DNA of 64,000 bases from Thermalbibacter longus (GTDB taxonomy: Bacteria > Chloroflexota > Chloroflexia > Thermomicrobiales > Thermomicrobiaceae), in contig NZ_JAMSLR010000010.1 in assembly GCF_023806485.1 (NCBI RefSeq), positions 1 to 64,000 of the forward strand. The letters are read 5' to 3'. Below the pieces are notes generated by a model. That model was not told the DNA's origin, did no database searches, and saw only the letters and a list, made by a program, of their open reading frames with translations. Position 1 is the stretch's first letter. Each line of letters opens with the position of its first letter. Below, piece by piece: positions 55,490 to 64,000 of the stretch. A program made the translations under genes and the position numbers.

Positions 55490-56932
55490 ATGTCGATCAG
55501 GTCTCCTGGATTCGATCCAAGCGGGCGATATCGCTTCAGCACGTCGCCGTCGGTCAGGCGGCGGGCGTGGTTCGGCGCGTATCCCGAGTCACAGGTGGCA
55601 CTCGTCGGCGCTGCCTGCACGCTGTGCATCCTGCTCGTGCTCCTGCTCACGACGGCACGCGCTGATGCCGCGATGTACACATTCAAGTCCCTGCGAGAGA
55701 TGGTCCGCAATTCTCGCCTCTTCCACGAGGTGATCCCGACCGCCGTCGTGCTCCCTTCGATCGCCTATGCCGTGCTGGCGTGGGGCTGTGTCGCGCTGCT
55801 CTGGATGGTCTACGTCCCGCTCAACCTCCGCTTGGTAGGGCATCGGCTCGACTTTCGACTGATCGCTCGGTGGACGATGGCCCTCGCGCTCGTCGCACTG
55901 GCCATCCCGCCGATCTTCTCGACGGATGTATTCTCGTACTCGCTGTTCGGTCGCCTCGGTGCGGTCTACGGTTTGAACCCGTACATGGCCACCGGCCGCG
56001 ACCTTTCCGGGAACGATCCGCTGCTGCCGTATCTCTACTGGCGCGACATTCCTTCTCCGTACGGTCCCGTGTGGACGATCATCTCGATCATCGTCGCGGC
56101 CGGGCCGGACGCGTCACCGCTCGAGCTGGCGCTTCGTTTCAAGCTGCTGTGCCTGGGCGCGTTCGTGATCAGCGGGTGGCTGATCTACCGGTTCGTGCAG
56201 GAGCGCTGGCCCGAGCACGCCGCCTGGGCCTATCTCGCGTTCACATGGAATCCGCTGGTGATCGTGGAGGGCCTCATCGCCGGGCATAACGACACGGTGG
56301 TGCTGGCCCTGCTGCTCACCGGCGCCTGGCTGCTGCTGAGCGGGCAGCCGGCGCTCGGCGCTCTCGGCTTGACCGCCTCCGCGCTCATCAAGTACTCGAC
56401 GCTGCCAATCCTCGGGCTGGCCGGTTTGGCTGCGCTCGCAAAGGCTCCTCCGTCCCAGCGTACTGGCACGGCAGTGCGCCTAGGTGGCGCGATCCTCGGG
56501 TCGATCGTGGTCGCCTTTGCGCCGTTCTGGGTCGGCATCGAGGTGCTCACCAGCACGCTCAACGAGCCCGGGCGAGGGATAAACAATCTCCTGATTCGCG
56601 GATTGGGCTGGCTCGTCACCGAGGCGACGGGAGGGCGGGTCGACGCGCTGGCGCCGGCCGGAGCCGTGGGGCTAGCGGTGGTGCTTTTCCTGCTGTGGCT
56701 GCTCGTCGGTTTCCGACGCCGATTGAGCGCCCTACCGGACTGGACGGTCCATGATCAGCTTGCGGCGTGGAGCCAGATTCTCCTCGCGTTTCTGGTGGTC
56801 TGGCCGCGGATCCATACCTGGTACTTCCTCTTGCCGCTCGGGCTCGCGCTCGCTGCCGGACCCGATCACCGCCGCTCGTTCTGGGCAGCGCTGATCGCAG
56901 CCATGGCCTCCTATACGTCGTACCTGCTTTGA
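55490..56932 (+). CDS. GT87/MptB-like integral membrane glycosyltransferase
   Basis: The product of about 480 aa has 11-13 membrane helices and the STDVFSYSLFGRLGAVYGLNPYMATG segment near 140 with an aspartate on the first outer loop, followed by a WRDIPSPYGPVW motif. This is the layout of GT-C polyprenol-phosphate-mannose-dependent mannosyltransferases (GT87, MptA/MptB relatives). It likely extends a membrane-anchored glycan outside the cytoplasmic membrane. The start is uncertain: ATG 55490 is where membrane-protein-like sequence begins; GTG 55391 would add 33 residues directly after purF. No partner genes of glycan synthesis are adjacent. Confidence 0.75.
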   Translation: MSIRSPGFDPSGRYRFSTSPSVRRRAWFGAYPESQVALVGAACTLCILLVLLLTTARADAAMYTFKSLREMVRNSRLFHEVIPTAVVLPSIAYAVLAWGCVALLWMVYVPLNLRLVGHRLDFRLIARWTMALALVALAIPPIFSTDVFSYSLFGRLGAVYGLNPYMATGRDLSGNDPLLPYLYWRDIPSPYGPVWTIISIIVAAGPDASPLELALRFKLLCLGAFVISGWLIYRFVQERWPEHAAWAYLAFTWNPLVIVEGLIAGHNDTVVLALLLTGAWLLLSGQPALGALGLTASALIKYSTLPILGLAGLAALAKAPPSQRTGTAVRLGGAILGSIVVAFAPFWVGIEVLTSTLNEPGRGINNLLIRGLGWLVTEATGGRVDALAPAGAVGLAVVLFLLWLLVGFRRRLSALPDWTVHDQLAAWSQILLAFLVVWPRIHTWYFLLPLGLALAAGPDHRRSFWAALIAAMASYTSYLL

Positions 56933-56983
56933 ACCTGCCTTTGCGAAGGCTGACCGCTCCAAGGGATTGCCCGTTCAGGAATG

Positions 56984-57013
56984 TTGACCGCTTCCGATCG
57001 GCATGGCTAGAAT
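56984..57013 (+). promoter_or_regulatory. Promoter of the gcv operon
   Basis: TTGACC (56984-56989) and TAGAAT (57008-57013) are 18 bases apart. Transcription would start near 57020, about 30 bases before gcvT. There is no room for a glycine riboswitch. Confidence 0.6.
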
Positions 57014-57049
57014 CGGCTGATCGAGCAATGGTGGCGGAAGGGGGCTCGA

Positions 57050-58162
57050 TTGACGGAACTGAAGCGGACCCCGCTTGCGGAGCGGCACCAGCAGCTCGGT
57101 GCCCGCATGATCGAATTCGCCGGCTGGTACATGCCCGTCCAGTACAAGGGCATCATCGTCGAGCACCAGACCGTCCGCACGATCGCCGGGCTGTTCGATC
57201 TAGGTCACATGGGTCAGGTTGAGGTGGGCGGGCCCGACGCGCTGGAGTTCCTGCAGTACGTCTCCCCGAACGATGTGGCCCGGTTACGGCCGGGAGAGGC
57301 GCAGTACTCGATGCTCCTCTACCCGAACGGAGGCGTGGTCGACGATATCTTAATCTACAATCGCCCGGCGGGCGATGGCTACTTCGTGGTCGTCAACGCC
57401 GCCAACACCGAGAAGGACGTCGCCTGGCTCAACGAGCAGCGGACGCAACGCTCAGACCTCAAGGTTGACGTGATCGATGTCTCCGACCGGACCGGGATGC
57501 TCGCGATCCAAGGCCCGCAGGCGGAGGCGATCCTGCAACGCCTCACGCGCGCCGATCTCTCGGAGGTGGAGTACTTTCACGCCATCGAGACCGACGTGGC
57601 CGGGGTGCCGGCAATGGTGGCCCGGACGGGATATACCGGGGAGGACGGCTTCGAGCTGTACTTTCCGATCGAGCATGCGGTCGCCCTCTGGGATCGACTG
57701 CTCGAGGCCGGCACGCCGGACGGCATGCTGCCGATCGGGCTCGGCGCGCGCGATACGCTGCGGCTCGAGGCCTGCCTGCCCCTGTACGGCAATGAGCTGT
57801 CGGCAGAGATTACGCCACTGGAGGCCGGCCTGAGCTGGGTGGTGAAATTCGACAAGGGCGACTTCATCGGGCGGGAGGCGTTGCTCCGGCAGAGGAGCGA
57901 AGGAATTCCCCGCAAGCTCGTGGGGTTCAAGATGGTGGAGCGCGGTGGAGTGCCACGCTCGCACTGCGAGGTGCAGGTCGATGGCAAGACGGTCGGGTTC
58001 GTGACCAGTGGCACGTCGTCTCCGACGCTGCGTGAGAACATCGGGCTCGCCTTGGTCGCTCGAGAGTATGCTGGAGTCGGCCGGCCGCTGGACATCGTGA
58101 TACGTGGCCGTCCAGTGCGGGCCGAGCAGGTAAAGACGCCGTTTTACAAGCGGGCACGATAG
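57050..58162 (+). CDS. gcvT: Glycine cleavage system T protein
   Basis: The 370-aa aminomethyltransferase passes the methylene group from the lipoyl-bound intermediate to tetrahydrofolate. EFAGWYMPVQY near 23, the DLGHMGQVEV block near 50, GRTGYTGEDGFELY-like residues near 189, and GARDTLRLEACLPLYGNEL near 226 are typical. The start is TTG at 57050 with GGAAGGGGG upstream; no in-frame ATG is near. gcvH follows after 27 bases. Confidence 0.95.
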   Translation: MTELKRTPLAERHQQLGARMIEFAGWYMPVQYKGIIVEHQTVRTIAGLFDLGHMGQVEVGGPDALEFLQYVSPNDVARLRPGEAQYSMLLYPNGGVVDDILIYNRPAGDGYFVVVNAANTEKDVAWLNEQRTQRSDLKVDVIDVSDRTGMLAIQGPQAEAILQRLTRADLSEVEYFHAIETDVAGVPAMVARTGYTGEDGFELYFPIEHAVALWDRLLEAGTPDGMLPIGLGARDTLRLEACLPLYGNELSAEITPLEAGLSWVVKFDKGDFIGREALLRQRSEGIPRKLVGFKMVERGGVPRSHCEVQVDGKTVGFVTSGTSSPTLRENIGLALVAREYAGVGRPLDIVIRGRPVRAEQVKTPFYKRAR

Positions 58163-58189
58163 TCGACATAAAAGGAGGTCGTGAGCAGC

Positions 58190-58588
58190 ATGGTACAGGT
58201 CGAGCAGGGGCTGCGGTATTCGCGCACGCACGAGTGGGCCAGGATCGAGGGCGATGTTGCCACCGTCGGCGTTACTGACTACGCCCAGTCCGAGTTGGGC
58301 GATATCACCTACCTCGAGTTGCCGCAACCGGGCACGCAGGTCAAGCAGGGTGAGCCGATGGGCGTCATCGAGTCGGTCAAGGCCGCGTCTGATATCTATT
58401 CACCGGTCAGCGGTGAAGTGATCGAGGCGAACCAGGGAGTGGTCGATGCGCCGGAGAAGGTGAACCAGTCACCGTACGGGGAGGCCTGGCTGGTCAAGAT
58501 CCGGCTCAGTGACCCATCCGAGGTAGAGAACCTGATGGATGCCACTGCCTACGAGCAGTTCCTGGCTGAAGAGGCAGCCGCGCGATGA
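58190..58588 (+). CDS. gcvH: Glycine cleavage system H protein
   Basis: The 132-aa lipoyl carrier shuttles the aminomethyl group between the P, T and L proteins. The lipoylated lysine is Lys64 in VIESVKAASD, preceded by GDITYLELPQPG. The ATG at 58190 has AAAGGAGGT about 10 bases upstream; GTG 58181 is too close to it. A slightly longer C-terminal tail is present. It lies between gcvT and gcvPA. Confidence 0.96.
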   Translation: MVQVEQGLRYSRTHEWARIEGDVATVGVTDYAQSELGDITYLELPQPGTQVKQGEPMGVIESVKAASDIYSPVSGEVIEANQGVVDAPEKVNQSPYGEAWLVKIRLSDPSEVENLMDATAYEQFLAEEAAAR

Positions 58589-58769
58589 CGGCCGGTTAGG
58601 CAGTGCTGGGTTGATCAGGTGCGGAAAGGCGATCCTGGCAATAAACCCGCCCGGCCGCAGGTACTGCCGCTGGCGTAGAGGACGTAGTGCCTGAGCGCGT
58701 CCAGAGGTAGGACACGGTTGAATACTCTGGACGTGCTCATGAGAACTAGCACGAGCGGGAGAGCGAGCG

Positions 58770-60116
58770 ATGACGTTCAGCCCACATACGCCTGAAGACC
58801 GCAAGGCGATGCTCGAGGCGATCGGAGTCAGTAGCGTCGCTGAACTCTTCGAGGTGGTGCCCGAGGAGCACCGTTTCCCGTCGCTCGACCTTCCGCCGCG
58901 CCTCTCCGAGGCCGATGCGTACCGCGAGCTGGTCCGTCTCGCCGAACGCAACGTGAACGCCAGCACGGCGGCCACCTTCCTCGGTGCAGGTTCGTACAAT
59001 CACTACGTGCCGGCAACAGTGCAGCAGATTCTCTGGCGTGGCGAGTTCTACACGGCTTATACGCCTTACCAGCCCGAGGTTGCCCAGGGTACCTTACAGG
59101 CGATCTACGAGTTCCAGTCGTCAATCTGCCTCCTGACGGGCATGGAGGTCTCGAACGCGTCCCTGTACGACGGTGCCACCGCGCTGGCGGAGGGGGCGCT
59201 CCTTTCGGTTTCGCTCCCTCGCCAGCGCACGAAGATCGTGGTCGCCGGCACAGTCCACCCGTATTACCGATCCGTGCTGCAGACCTACACCCGTGGGCTG
59301 CTCGTCACGGTCGAAGAGCTGCCGCTGCCGCACGAGACGCTGCTCACGACGCCGGAGATGGTCGCACCCTATCTCGACGAGCGTACCGCCTGCCTGGTCG
59401 TGCAGTATCCGAACTTCTTCGGGCGCATCGAGGACATCGCGGCGTTCGCCGAGATGGCTCACCAGGCCGGCTCACGCTTGCTGGTGTCCGTCTATCCGAT
59501 CGCGCTCGGGCTGCTCAAAGCTCCGGGGGAACTCGGGGCCGACATCGTTACGGGAGAGGGCCAGAGTCTCGGCATACCCCAGTCGTTCGGTGGCCCGGTG
59601 CTGGGATTGTTAGCGACCAAGCGCGAACTCGTGCGGCAATTGCCGGGTCGCCTGATCGGGATGACGCAGGACAGCGAGGGCAAGCGCGGCTTCGTGATGG
59701 TGCTGCAGACCCGCGAGCAACACATCCGGCGCGAGAAGGCAACGAGCAACATCTGCACCAATCAAGGGTTGATGTCGCTTGCGGCGACGGTTTATCTCTC
59801 GTCGCTCGGGAAGCAGGGACTTCGCCGCGTCGCGGAGCTGTGCTATCACAAGGCCCACTATCTCGCCGAGCGGATCGCGGCGCTCGATAGGTGGGAGGTC
59901 GTCGGCGCAGGCCCGTTCTTCAACGAGTTCGCAGTGCGGACGCCGATTGCGCCCGAGGAGGTCAACCGCCGGTTGCTCGACGAGGGCATTATCGGCGGTT
60001 ACCCGCTCAACCAGGTCGACCCGCGGCTGAGCGACCTCATGCTAGTCTGCGCGACCGAGCAGAACACCCGGGAACAGATCGACCACTTCGTCTCGGCCCT
60101 GGCATCCATGGCGTAG
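58770..60116 (+). CDS. gcvPA: Glycine dehydrogenase (decarboxylating) subunit 1
   Basis: The 448-aa protein is the N-terminal half of the split P protein, a pyridoxal-phosphate-type fold that decarboxylates glycine together with GcvPB. The FLGAGSYNHYVPATVQQILW block near 70, YTPYQPEVAQGTLQAIYEFQ near 96, and NASLYDGATALAEG near 128 are family marks, and the C-terminal TSNICTNQGL block near 325 is present. The lysine that binds the cofactor is in the other subunit. gcvPB is not the next gene and is not in the window, which is unusual. Confidence 0.95.
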   Translation: MTFSPHTPEDRKAMLEAIGVSSVAELFEVVPEEHRFPSLDLPPRLSEADAYRELVRLAERNVNASTAATFLGAGSYNHYVPATVQQILWRGEFYTAYTPYQPEVAQGTLQAIYEFQSSICLLTGMEVSNASLYDGATALAEGALLSVSLPRQRTKIVVAGTVHPYYRSVLQTYTRGLLVTVEELPLPHETLLTTPEMVAPYLDERTACLVVQYPNFFGRIEDIAAFAEMAHQAGSRLLVSVYPIALGLLKAPGELGADIVTGEGQSLGIPQSFGGPVLGLLATKRELVRQLPGRLIGMTQDSEGKRGFVMVLQTREQHIRREKATSNICTNQGLMSLAATVYLSSLGKQGLRRVAELCYHKAHYLAERIAALDRWEVVGAGPFFNEFAVRTPIAPEEVNRRLLDEGIIGGYPLNQVDPRLSDLMLVCATEQNTREQIDHFVSALASMA

Positions 60117-60391
60117 GGCGTTCAGGTCTTTCTCGCCGTCCCTCTCCGTTGGCCCGGCGCCTTCGACACTCGGGGTGGGGAGCCGAGCACGAGGTGCGCG
60201 CCTTGCCGGCCCGGCGTCTCGACCTGCCCCGGCCGGCAGGATAGCGCTGCGCAGGGCTGTGTGGAGATTCGGGTCTGTTCAGCAGGTGCCGTGCCGCAAC
60301 GCCTCAGATTTCCCGGGCTTGCCACCGGGCGAGTAGCCTGCTATCTTTGATCGATATGTGCGTTGGAGATAGTCGCATCGGAGGTAATTCG

Positions 60392-60484
60392 GTGACACAA
60401 CAGAAGAGCGGCGCGAACCGGCGATGCAGCAGAGTGGACGCGCTCATGTACGGTAGGTCCGAGCGCATCGAGCACTGCGCATGA
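60392..60484 (+). CDS. Small ORF (30 aa) coupled to padR
   Basis: GTG at 60392 has a consensus GGAGGT six bases upstream. The frame runs 30 codons and its TGA overlaps the ATG of the PadR gene (ATGA). The product is basic at the N-terminus, with two cysteines and no known domain. The perfect ribosome site and stop/start overlap suggest a leader peptide or small protein that couples translation to the regulator. It may alternatively act only in cis. Confidence 0.5.
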   Translation: MTQQKSGANRRCSRVDALMYGRSERIEHCA

Positions 60485-61089
60485 GTGGCGACCGGAATCG
60501 ATCACTGTCCGATAACGGCTATGCCCTGCTCGGCCTGCTGGCCGTGCTCGGAGAACGTAGCGGCTACGAGCTGAAGAAGGTCGCGGATCAGAGCCTGCGC
60601 TACTTCTACTGGAGCCCATCGCGCAGCCAGGTGTACCGAGCCCTGCGCAGGCTGGAGCAGCTCGGTTACGTGACCGCTCGCGAGGTGGAGCAGGAGTCGC
60701 TGCCAGACAAGCGTCTGTACCGCATAACCCCATCCGGCGAGTCGGCCCTCAGAGCCTGGCTGACCCGCCGGCCGCTGCCGCCGGACGATATCCGTAGCCC
60801 AGCGACCCTGGTCATCTTTTTCGGCGACCTCGTGCCACGGGAGATCCTGCTCGAGCAGCTCCAGGAGCTCCGCCAGCGCGCGCAGGCCGACCTCGCTCGG
60901 TTCGACGAGATCGAGGCCAGGATCGGGTCTGACCCACGAGCGCTGTTCCGCCGCCTAGTCTTGCGCCGCGGCATCGCTGACGCGCGGGAGACGATCGCCT
61001 GGGTCGACGAGGTGCTCGCCACTCTCGTCCGGACCGAGCTGGAGACGGACGCCGGGTGTAGCGTCGTGACGGCGGACGAGGAGTTATGA
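60481..61089 (+). CDS. PadR-family transcriptional regulator
   Basis: The 202-aa protein has an N-terminal winged helix with the PadR pattern (ALLGLLAVLGERSGYELKKV near 15, SQVYRALRRLEQLGYVTAREV near 48, and the wing YRITPSGESALRAWL near 80). A C-terminal coiled dimerisation region follows (105-190). PadR proteins repress efflux or stress genes and often sit beside the ABC exporter they control; here the ATPase and permease follow after 60 bases. The effector is unknown. Confidence 0.88.
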   Translation: MSGDRNRSLSDNGYALLGLLAVLGERSGYELKKVADQSLRYFYWSPSRSQVYRALRRLEQLGYVTAREVEQESLPDKRLYRITPSGESALRAWLTRRPLPPDDIRSPATLVIFFGDLVPREILLEQLQELRQRAQADLARFDEIEARIGSDPRALFRRLVLRRGIADARETIAWVDEVLATLVRTELETDAGCSVVTADEEL

Positions 61090-61149
61090 GGCGCGATCGG
61101 CGGAAGCGGTGTCAACAGCAACGTCATCGGCTGAACGGAAAGGAGCGAG

Positions 61150-61968
61150 ATGGTGAGAGAGCCATCTGACCGCCTTCAGAACGAGCCATTTCGTCGGCTG
61201 GGCAGAAGGAGAGAGGCAGCGGGGACTGCTGGTGAGCAGCGGTCCTCGACGTCGCTACTCGAGGCCACGGAGCACGACCTGATCATCCAGGCCGTCGGAG
61301 TCGTGAAGACGTACGACACGGGCAAGATTCGGGTGCCAGCGTTGCGCGGCATCGATCTGCAGGTGCGGCGCGGCGAGATGGTCGCGGTGATGGGGCCCTC
61401 GGGCAGCGGCAAGACGACGTTGCTCAACTGTCTCTCCGGGCTCGATACGGTCGACGCTGGAACAATTCTGATCGCTGGCCGAGAGCTGGCCAGGCTCTCG
61501 GACAACGAGCGCAGCGAGTTTCGTTCTCGGCACATGGGATTCATCTTCCAGCTCTTCAACCTGATCCCCGTCCTGACCGCGGTCGAGAACGTCGAGCTAC
61601 CGTTGCTGATAGCCGGGGTCAAACCGGCTGAGGCGCGCCGGCGGGCGATGGAGGCACTGGACCAGGTAGGGCTGACCGATCGAGCCGGGCACAAGCCGGC
61701 CGAGCTCTCCGGCGGCCAGCAACAGCGCGTCGCCATCGCGCGGGCCCTAGCGAACCAGCCGGAAATCGTGTGGGCCGACGAACCGACGGGCAACCTCGAC
61801 ACGCAAAACGCCGAAGAGGTGCTGGCCTTGATGCGCGAGCTCAATCATCGCAACCGCCAGACATTCGTGATCGTCACGCACGATCCGCGGATCGGAGCCG
61901 CCTGCGACCGGGTGATTCGAATGCAGGATGGGCTGATCGTCGACGATGGCCACGCGCTAGCAGAGTAG
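61150..61968 (+). CDS. ABC transporter ATP-binding protein, MacB/LolD type
   Basis: The 272-aa ATPase has Walker A GPSGSGKT at 82-89, signature LSGGQQQR, Walker [13 protein letters not shown] and an ITHD-like H-loop (VTHDPR). The spacing and the [20 protein letters not shown] segment are those of the MacB/LolD/FtsE class, which power mechanotransmission rather than import. An unusual arginine-rich N-terminal extension of about 43 residues precedes the fold; an internal start is not obvious. The AAAGGAG site supports ATG 61150. It is paired with the permease that follows. Confidence 0.9.
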   Translation: MVREPSDRLQNEPFRRLGRRREAAGTAGEQRSSTSLLEATEHDLIIQAVGVVKTYDTGKIRVPALRGIDLQVRRGEMVAVMGPSGSGKTTLLNCLSGLDTVDAGTILIAGRELARLSDNERSEFRSRHMGFIFQLFNLIPVLTAVENVELPLLIAGVKPAEARRRAMEALDQVGLTDRAGHKPAELSGGQQQRVAIARALANQPEIVWADEPTGNLDTQNAEEVLALMRELNHRNRQTFVIVTHDPRIGAACDRVIRMQDGLIVDDGHALAE

Positions 61969-61987
61969 GCCAGGAGGGACAGTCACC

Positions 61988-64000
61988 GTGAACGAGGTCT
62001 TCGGCATACCGATGTCCAGCCTGGCGACTGTGCTGGCTGTCGCCTTTTTCTTCTGCCTCGCAATCTCGGGAGCAATATGGGTGCGCCGGCCGATTCTGGC
62101 CCGCATCGGCATGCGTAACATCCCGCGCCGGCGAGTGCAGACTGCGCTCGTGATCGTTGGTTTGATGCTGAGCACGCTCATCTTTGCCGCCGCTCTGACC
62201 ACTGGCACCACCCTGAACCGCAGCATCACTTCGGACGTCTATCGCCTGAGCGGCGACGTGGATGAGCTGGTGGTGCCCTCTGGCGGCGAGAGTGAGTTCG
62301 CTGGTCCATCCCCCGGCGTGACGTTCCCAGAGGACGTCACAGCTACGATCCGCCAGGTGGCCGACGAAGAGCCGCTGATCGACGCGGTCATACCAGCCCT
62401 GTGGCAGCCGGTGCCAGCGCTCAACCCGCGAACCGGGCTGAGCGAGCCGGTCGTCAACCTGATCGGGCTCGATCCAACGTCGATCGAGTCTATCGGCAGC
62501 CTCCGCGACGTCGATGGACAGCCGATCGACCTAGCGGGACTACCGCAGGACGGGGTCGTGCTCGGCGAGAGCACGGCGCAGCAACTGGATGCCCAGGTGG
62601 GTGACCGGTTGACTCTCTACGTCGAGAGCGCGACGGTCGACGTCAACGTGGCTGCCATCGCCCCGGACTGGGTGTTGACCGGCACGCTGTCGACCGGCGG
62701 TGAGAGTGGACTCGCTATGCCGCTCGCGCGGGCGCAGGAGTTACTGGGGCGTCCAGGCGAGGTCAGCTTCATCGCCGTCAGCAACCGGGGCGACGCGCGG
62801 GGAGGGCTTCAGCACTCCGACGACGTGACCGCGCGGCTGAACCGGGCGCTCGAGGGCACGCCGTACCGCGCTATCCCGGTTAAGCAGCGATCGGTCGAGC
62901 AGGCGGAGCAGGCCGGCGAGTCGTTCGCCAGCTTCTTCTTGATCTTCGGGCTGTTCTCGGTCGCGGCTGGACTGCTCCTCATCTTCCTGATCTTTGCCCT
63001 GCTGGCCGCTGAGCGCAAGCCAGAGATGGGCACGCTGCGGGCGTTGGGAATGAAGCGCCGTCACCTGGTCGCCGTCTTTCTGCTGGAGGGGTTAGGCTAC
63101 AACCTGATCGCAGCCCTGGTCGGAGCGGTGCTAGGCGTCCTGGTGGCCTTCGGCATTGCTGGCATCATGGCGCAGCTCATCGGCGAGTTCCTGGCCATCG
63201 AGCCGGCCTGGCGCCCCCGTGACCTCGTCGTGGCCTACACGCTCGGCGTCGTCGTGACGTTCCTGACCGTGGCCGTGGCGGCCTGGCGGGTCAGCCGGCT
63301 GAACATCGTATCGGCCGTGCGGGATCTGCCCGAGCCATCGCTGCCCCGTGCCGGGCGACGCTGGCTGGTCTTCGGAGTACTGGGCCTGCTGTTGGGCGGC
63401 CTCATGCTCTGGGGCGGCAAAACGGCCGATCAACTCTTCCTGTTCGCCTTCGGAATGTCGCTGTTGCCGTTGAGCCTGGCAGCGATCTTGCGCCGCTTCG
63501 GTGTCCCACCCCGGCCCCTCTACAGCCTGGCCTCAGCGCTCGTACTCGCCTACTGGCTCTTGCCCGACTCGCTCCATAACCGCCTCTTCGGCCGCATGGA
63601 GGGGGACATCGAGATGTTCTTCCTCTCCGGCGTTATGATGGTTGCGGCCTCGACCGTGTTGATCGTCTGGAACGCCGATGTGCTCACGCTGCTGGTGGGT
63701 GCCTTCGGCCGTTCCTTCCGGAGCTGGTTACCGGCGGTCAAGATCGCGGTCGCGTACCCGCTCGCCAGCCGTGGCCGCACGGGCCTCACCATCGCGATGT
63801 TCAGCCTGATCATCTTCTCGCTGGTGGTGATGTCGACCATCAATGCCAACTTCATGGCGCTCTTCGCGAGCGACCGGGCCGGAGCCGGCTGGGAGATCGC
63901 CGCCAGCAAGCCTCCGACGAATCCGATCCCCGACTTTCGCCAGGCGCTCGCGGATGCCGGGATCGACACCGGTGGCATCACGGCGGTGGGCCGAGTGCTC
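61988..64000 (+). CDS. FtsX-like ABC permease (3' end beyond window)
   Basis: At least 671 codons are in the window, with no stop reached. The start is GTG at 61988, 19 bases after the ATPase stop. A membrane helix near 13-32 and another near 46-66 (ALVIVGLMLSTLIF) are followed by a large outer domain (about 70-300) and then an FtsX block with ESFASFFLIFGLFSVAAGLL near 302, RKPEMGTLRALGMKRRHL near 336 (the coupling helix), and further helices. A second helical block starts near 400. This is the double-FtsX organisation of the 800-900-aa exporter permeases of Gram-positive-type bacteria. The substrate is unknown, perhaps a lipid, peptide or drug. Confidence 0.88.
   Translation, partial: MNEVFGIPMSSLATVLAVAFFFCLAISGAIWVRRPILARIGMRNIPRRRVQTALVIVGLMLSTLIFAAALTTGTTLNRSITSDVYRLSGDVDELVVPSGGESEFAGPSPGVTFPEDVTATIRQVADEEPLIDAVIPALWQPVPALNPRTGLSEPVVNLIGLDPTSIESIGSLRDVDGQPIDLAGLPQDGVVLGESTAQQLDAQVGDRLTLYVESATVDVNVAAIAPDWVLTGTLSTGGESGLAMPLARAQELLGRPGEVSFIAVSNRGDARGGLQHSDDVTARLNRALEGTPYRAIPVKQRSVEQAEQAGESFASFFLIFGLFSVAAGLLLIFLIFALLAAERKPEMGTLRALGMKRRHLVAVFLLEGLGYNLIAALVGAVLGVLVAFGIAGIMAQLIGEFLAIEPAWRPRDLVVAYTLGVVVTFLTVAVAAWRVSRLNIVSAVRDLPEPSLPRAGRRWLVFGVLGLLLGGLMLWGGKTADQLFLFAFGMSLLPLSLAAILRRFGVPPRPLYSLASALVLAYWLLPDSLHNRLFGRMEGDIEMFFLSGVMMVAASTVLIVWNADVLTLLVGAFGRSFRSWLPAVKIAVAYPLASRGRTGLTIAMFSLIIFSLVVMSTINANFMALFASDRAGAGWEIAASKPPTNPIPDFRQALADAGIDTGGITAVGRVL

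Noticed and set aside
57014-57049. Glycine riboswitch before gcvT
   Set aside because: The leader from the promoter to the TTG start is about 30 bases, too short, and has no motif.

Overview
The window is a GC-rich bacterial chromosome segment, gene-dense on both strands, with many GTG/TTG starts. Gene content, operon style and protein sequences suggest a thermophilic Chloroflexota of the class Thermomicrobia (Thermomicrobium/Sphaerobacter-like). This assignment is inference; there is no rRNA gene to confirm it. Three tRNA genes (Leu-TAA, Gly-GCC, Asp-GTC) lie on the minus strand.

Left part (1-15.3 kb). About 1.1 kb of decayed DNA holds a shattered tyrosine-integrase relic against the 3' end of tRNA-Leu. 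A long minus-strand run follows: a 44-aa helical protein, a 548-aa protein of unknown function, a HEAT-repeat protein, a FemAB-type peptidoglycan-bridge transferase, MurE, a beta-propeller lipoprotein and an AhpD-like protein. Next come a ROK-family protein, an EamA exporter, moeA, mdh, and a fused shikimate kinase/3-dehydroquinate synthase.

Middle (15.3-38 kb). A SAM-I riboswitch precedes mtnA-ahcY-metK (methionine cycle). After several unrelated genes (epimerase, formyltransferase, YggX, ATP-grasp) comes a hexuronate/sugar-acid catabolic island. It holds an SMP-30 lactonase, uronate dehydrogenase, two unrelated mannonate dehydratases (UxuA and ManD types), two further enolase-superfamily dehydratases, an amidohydrolase, and a complete peptide-type ABC importer split into divergent operons around one control region. 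This reads as uptake of uronates or oligouronides, oxidation to aldarate and dehydration.

38-42 kb. A small accessory module next to tRNA-Asp holds a NERD-nuclease/SF1-helicase fusion followed by a stand-alone SRA-like (ScoMcrA-type) modified-DNA reader domain, behind a promoter with palindromic and direct-repeat operator candidates. It looks like an undescribed two-gene modification-dependent defence system and is the most interesting locus of the window.

Right part (42-64 kb). This holds a HAD hydrolase, an orphan Mur-ligase-like protein, rdgB, tatD and glmS. The glmS leader carries a recognisable glmS self-cleaving ribozyme. Divergent from it is the purine operon purB-purC-purS-purQ-purL-purF, then a GT87-like membrane mannosyltransferase, gcvT-gcvH-gcvPA (gcvPB not adjacent), and a PadR regulator with a tiny upstream coupled ORF, an ABC ATPase and an FtsX-type permease truncated by the window end.
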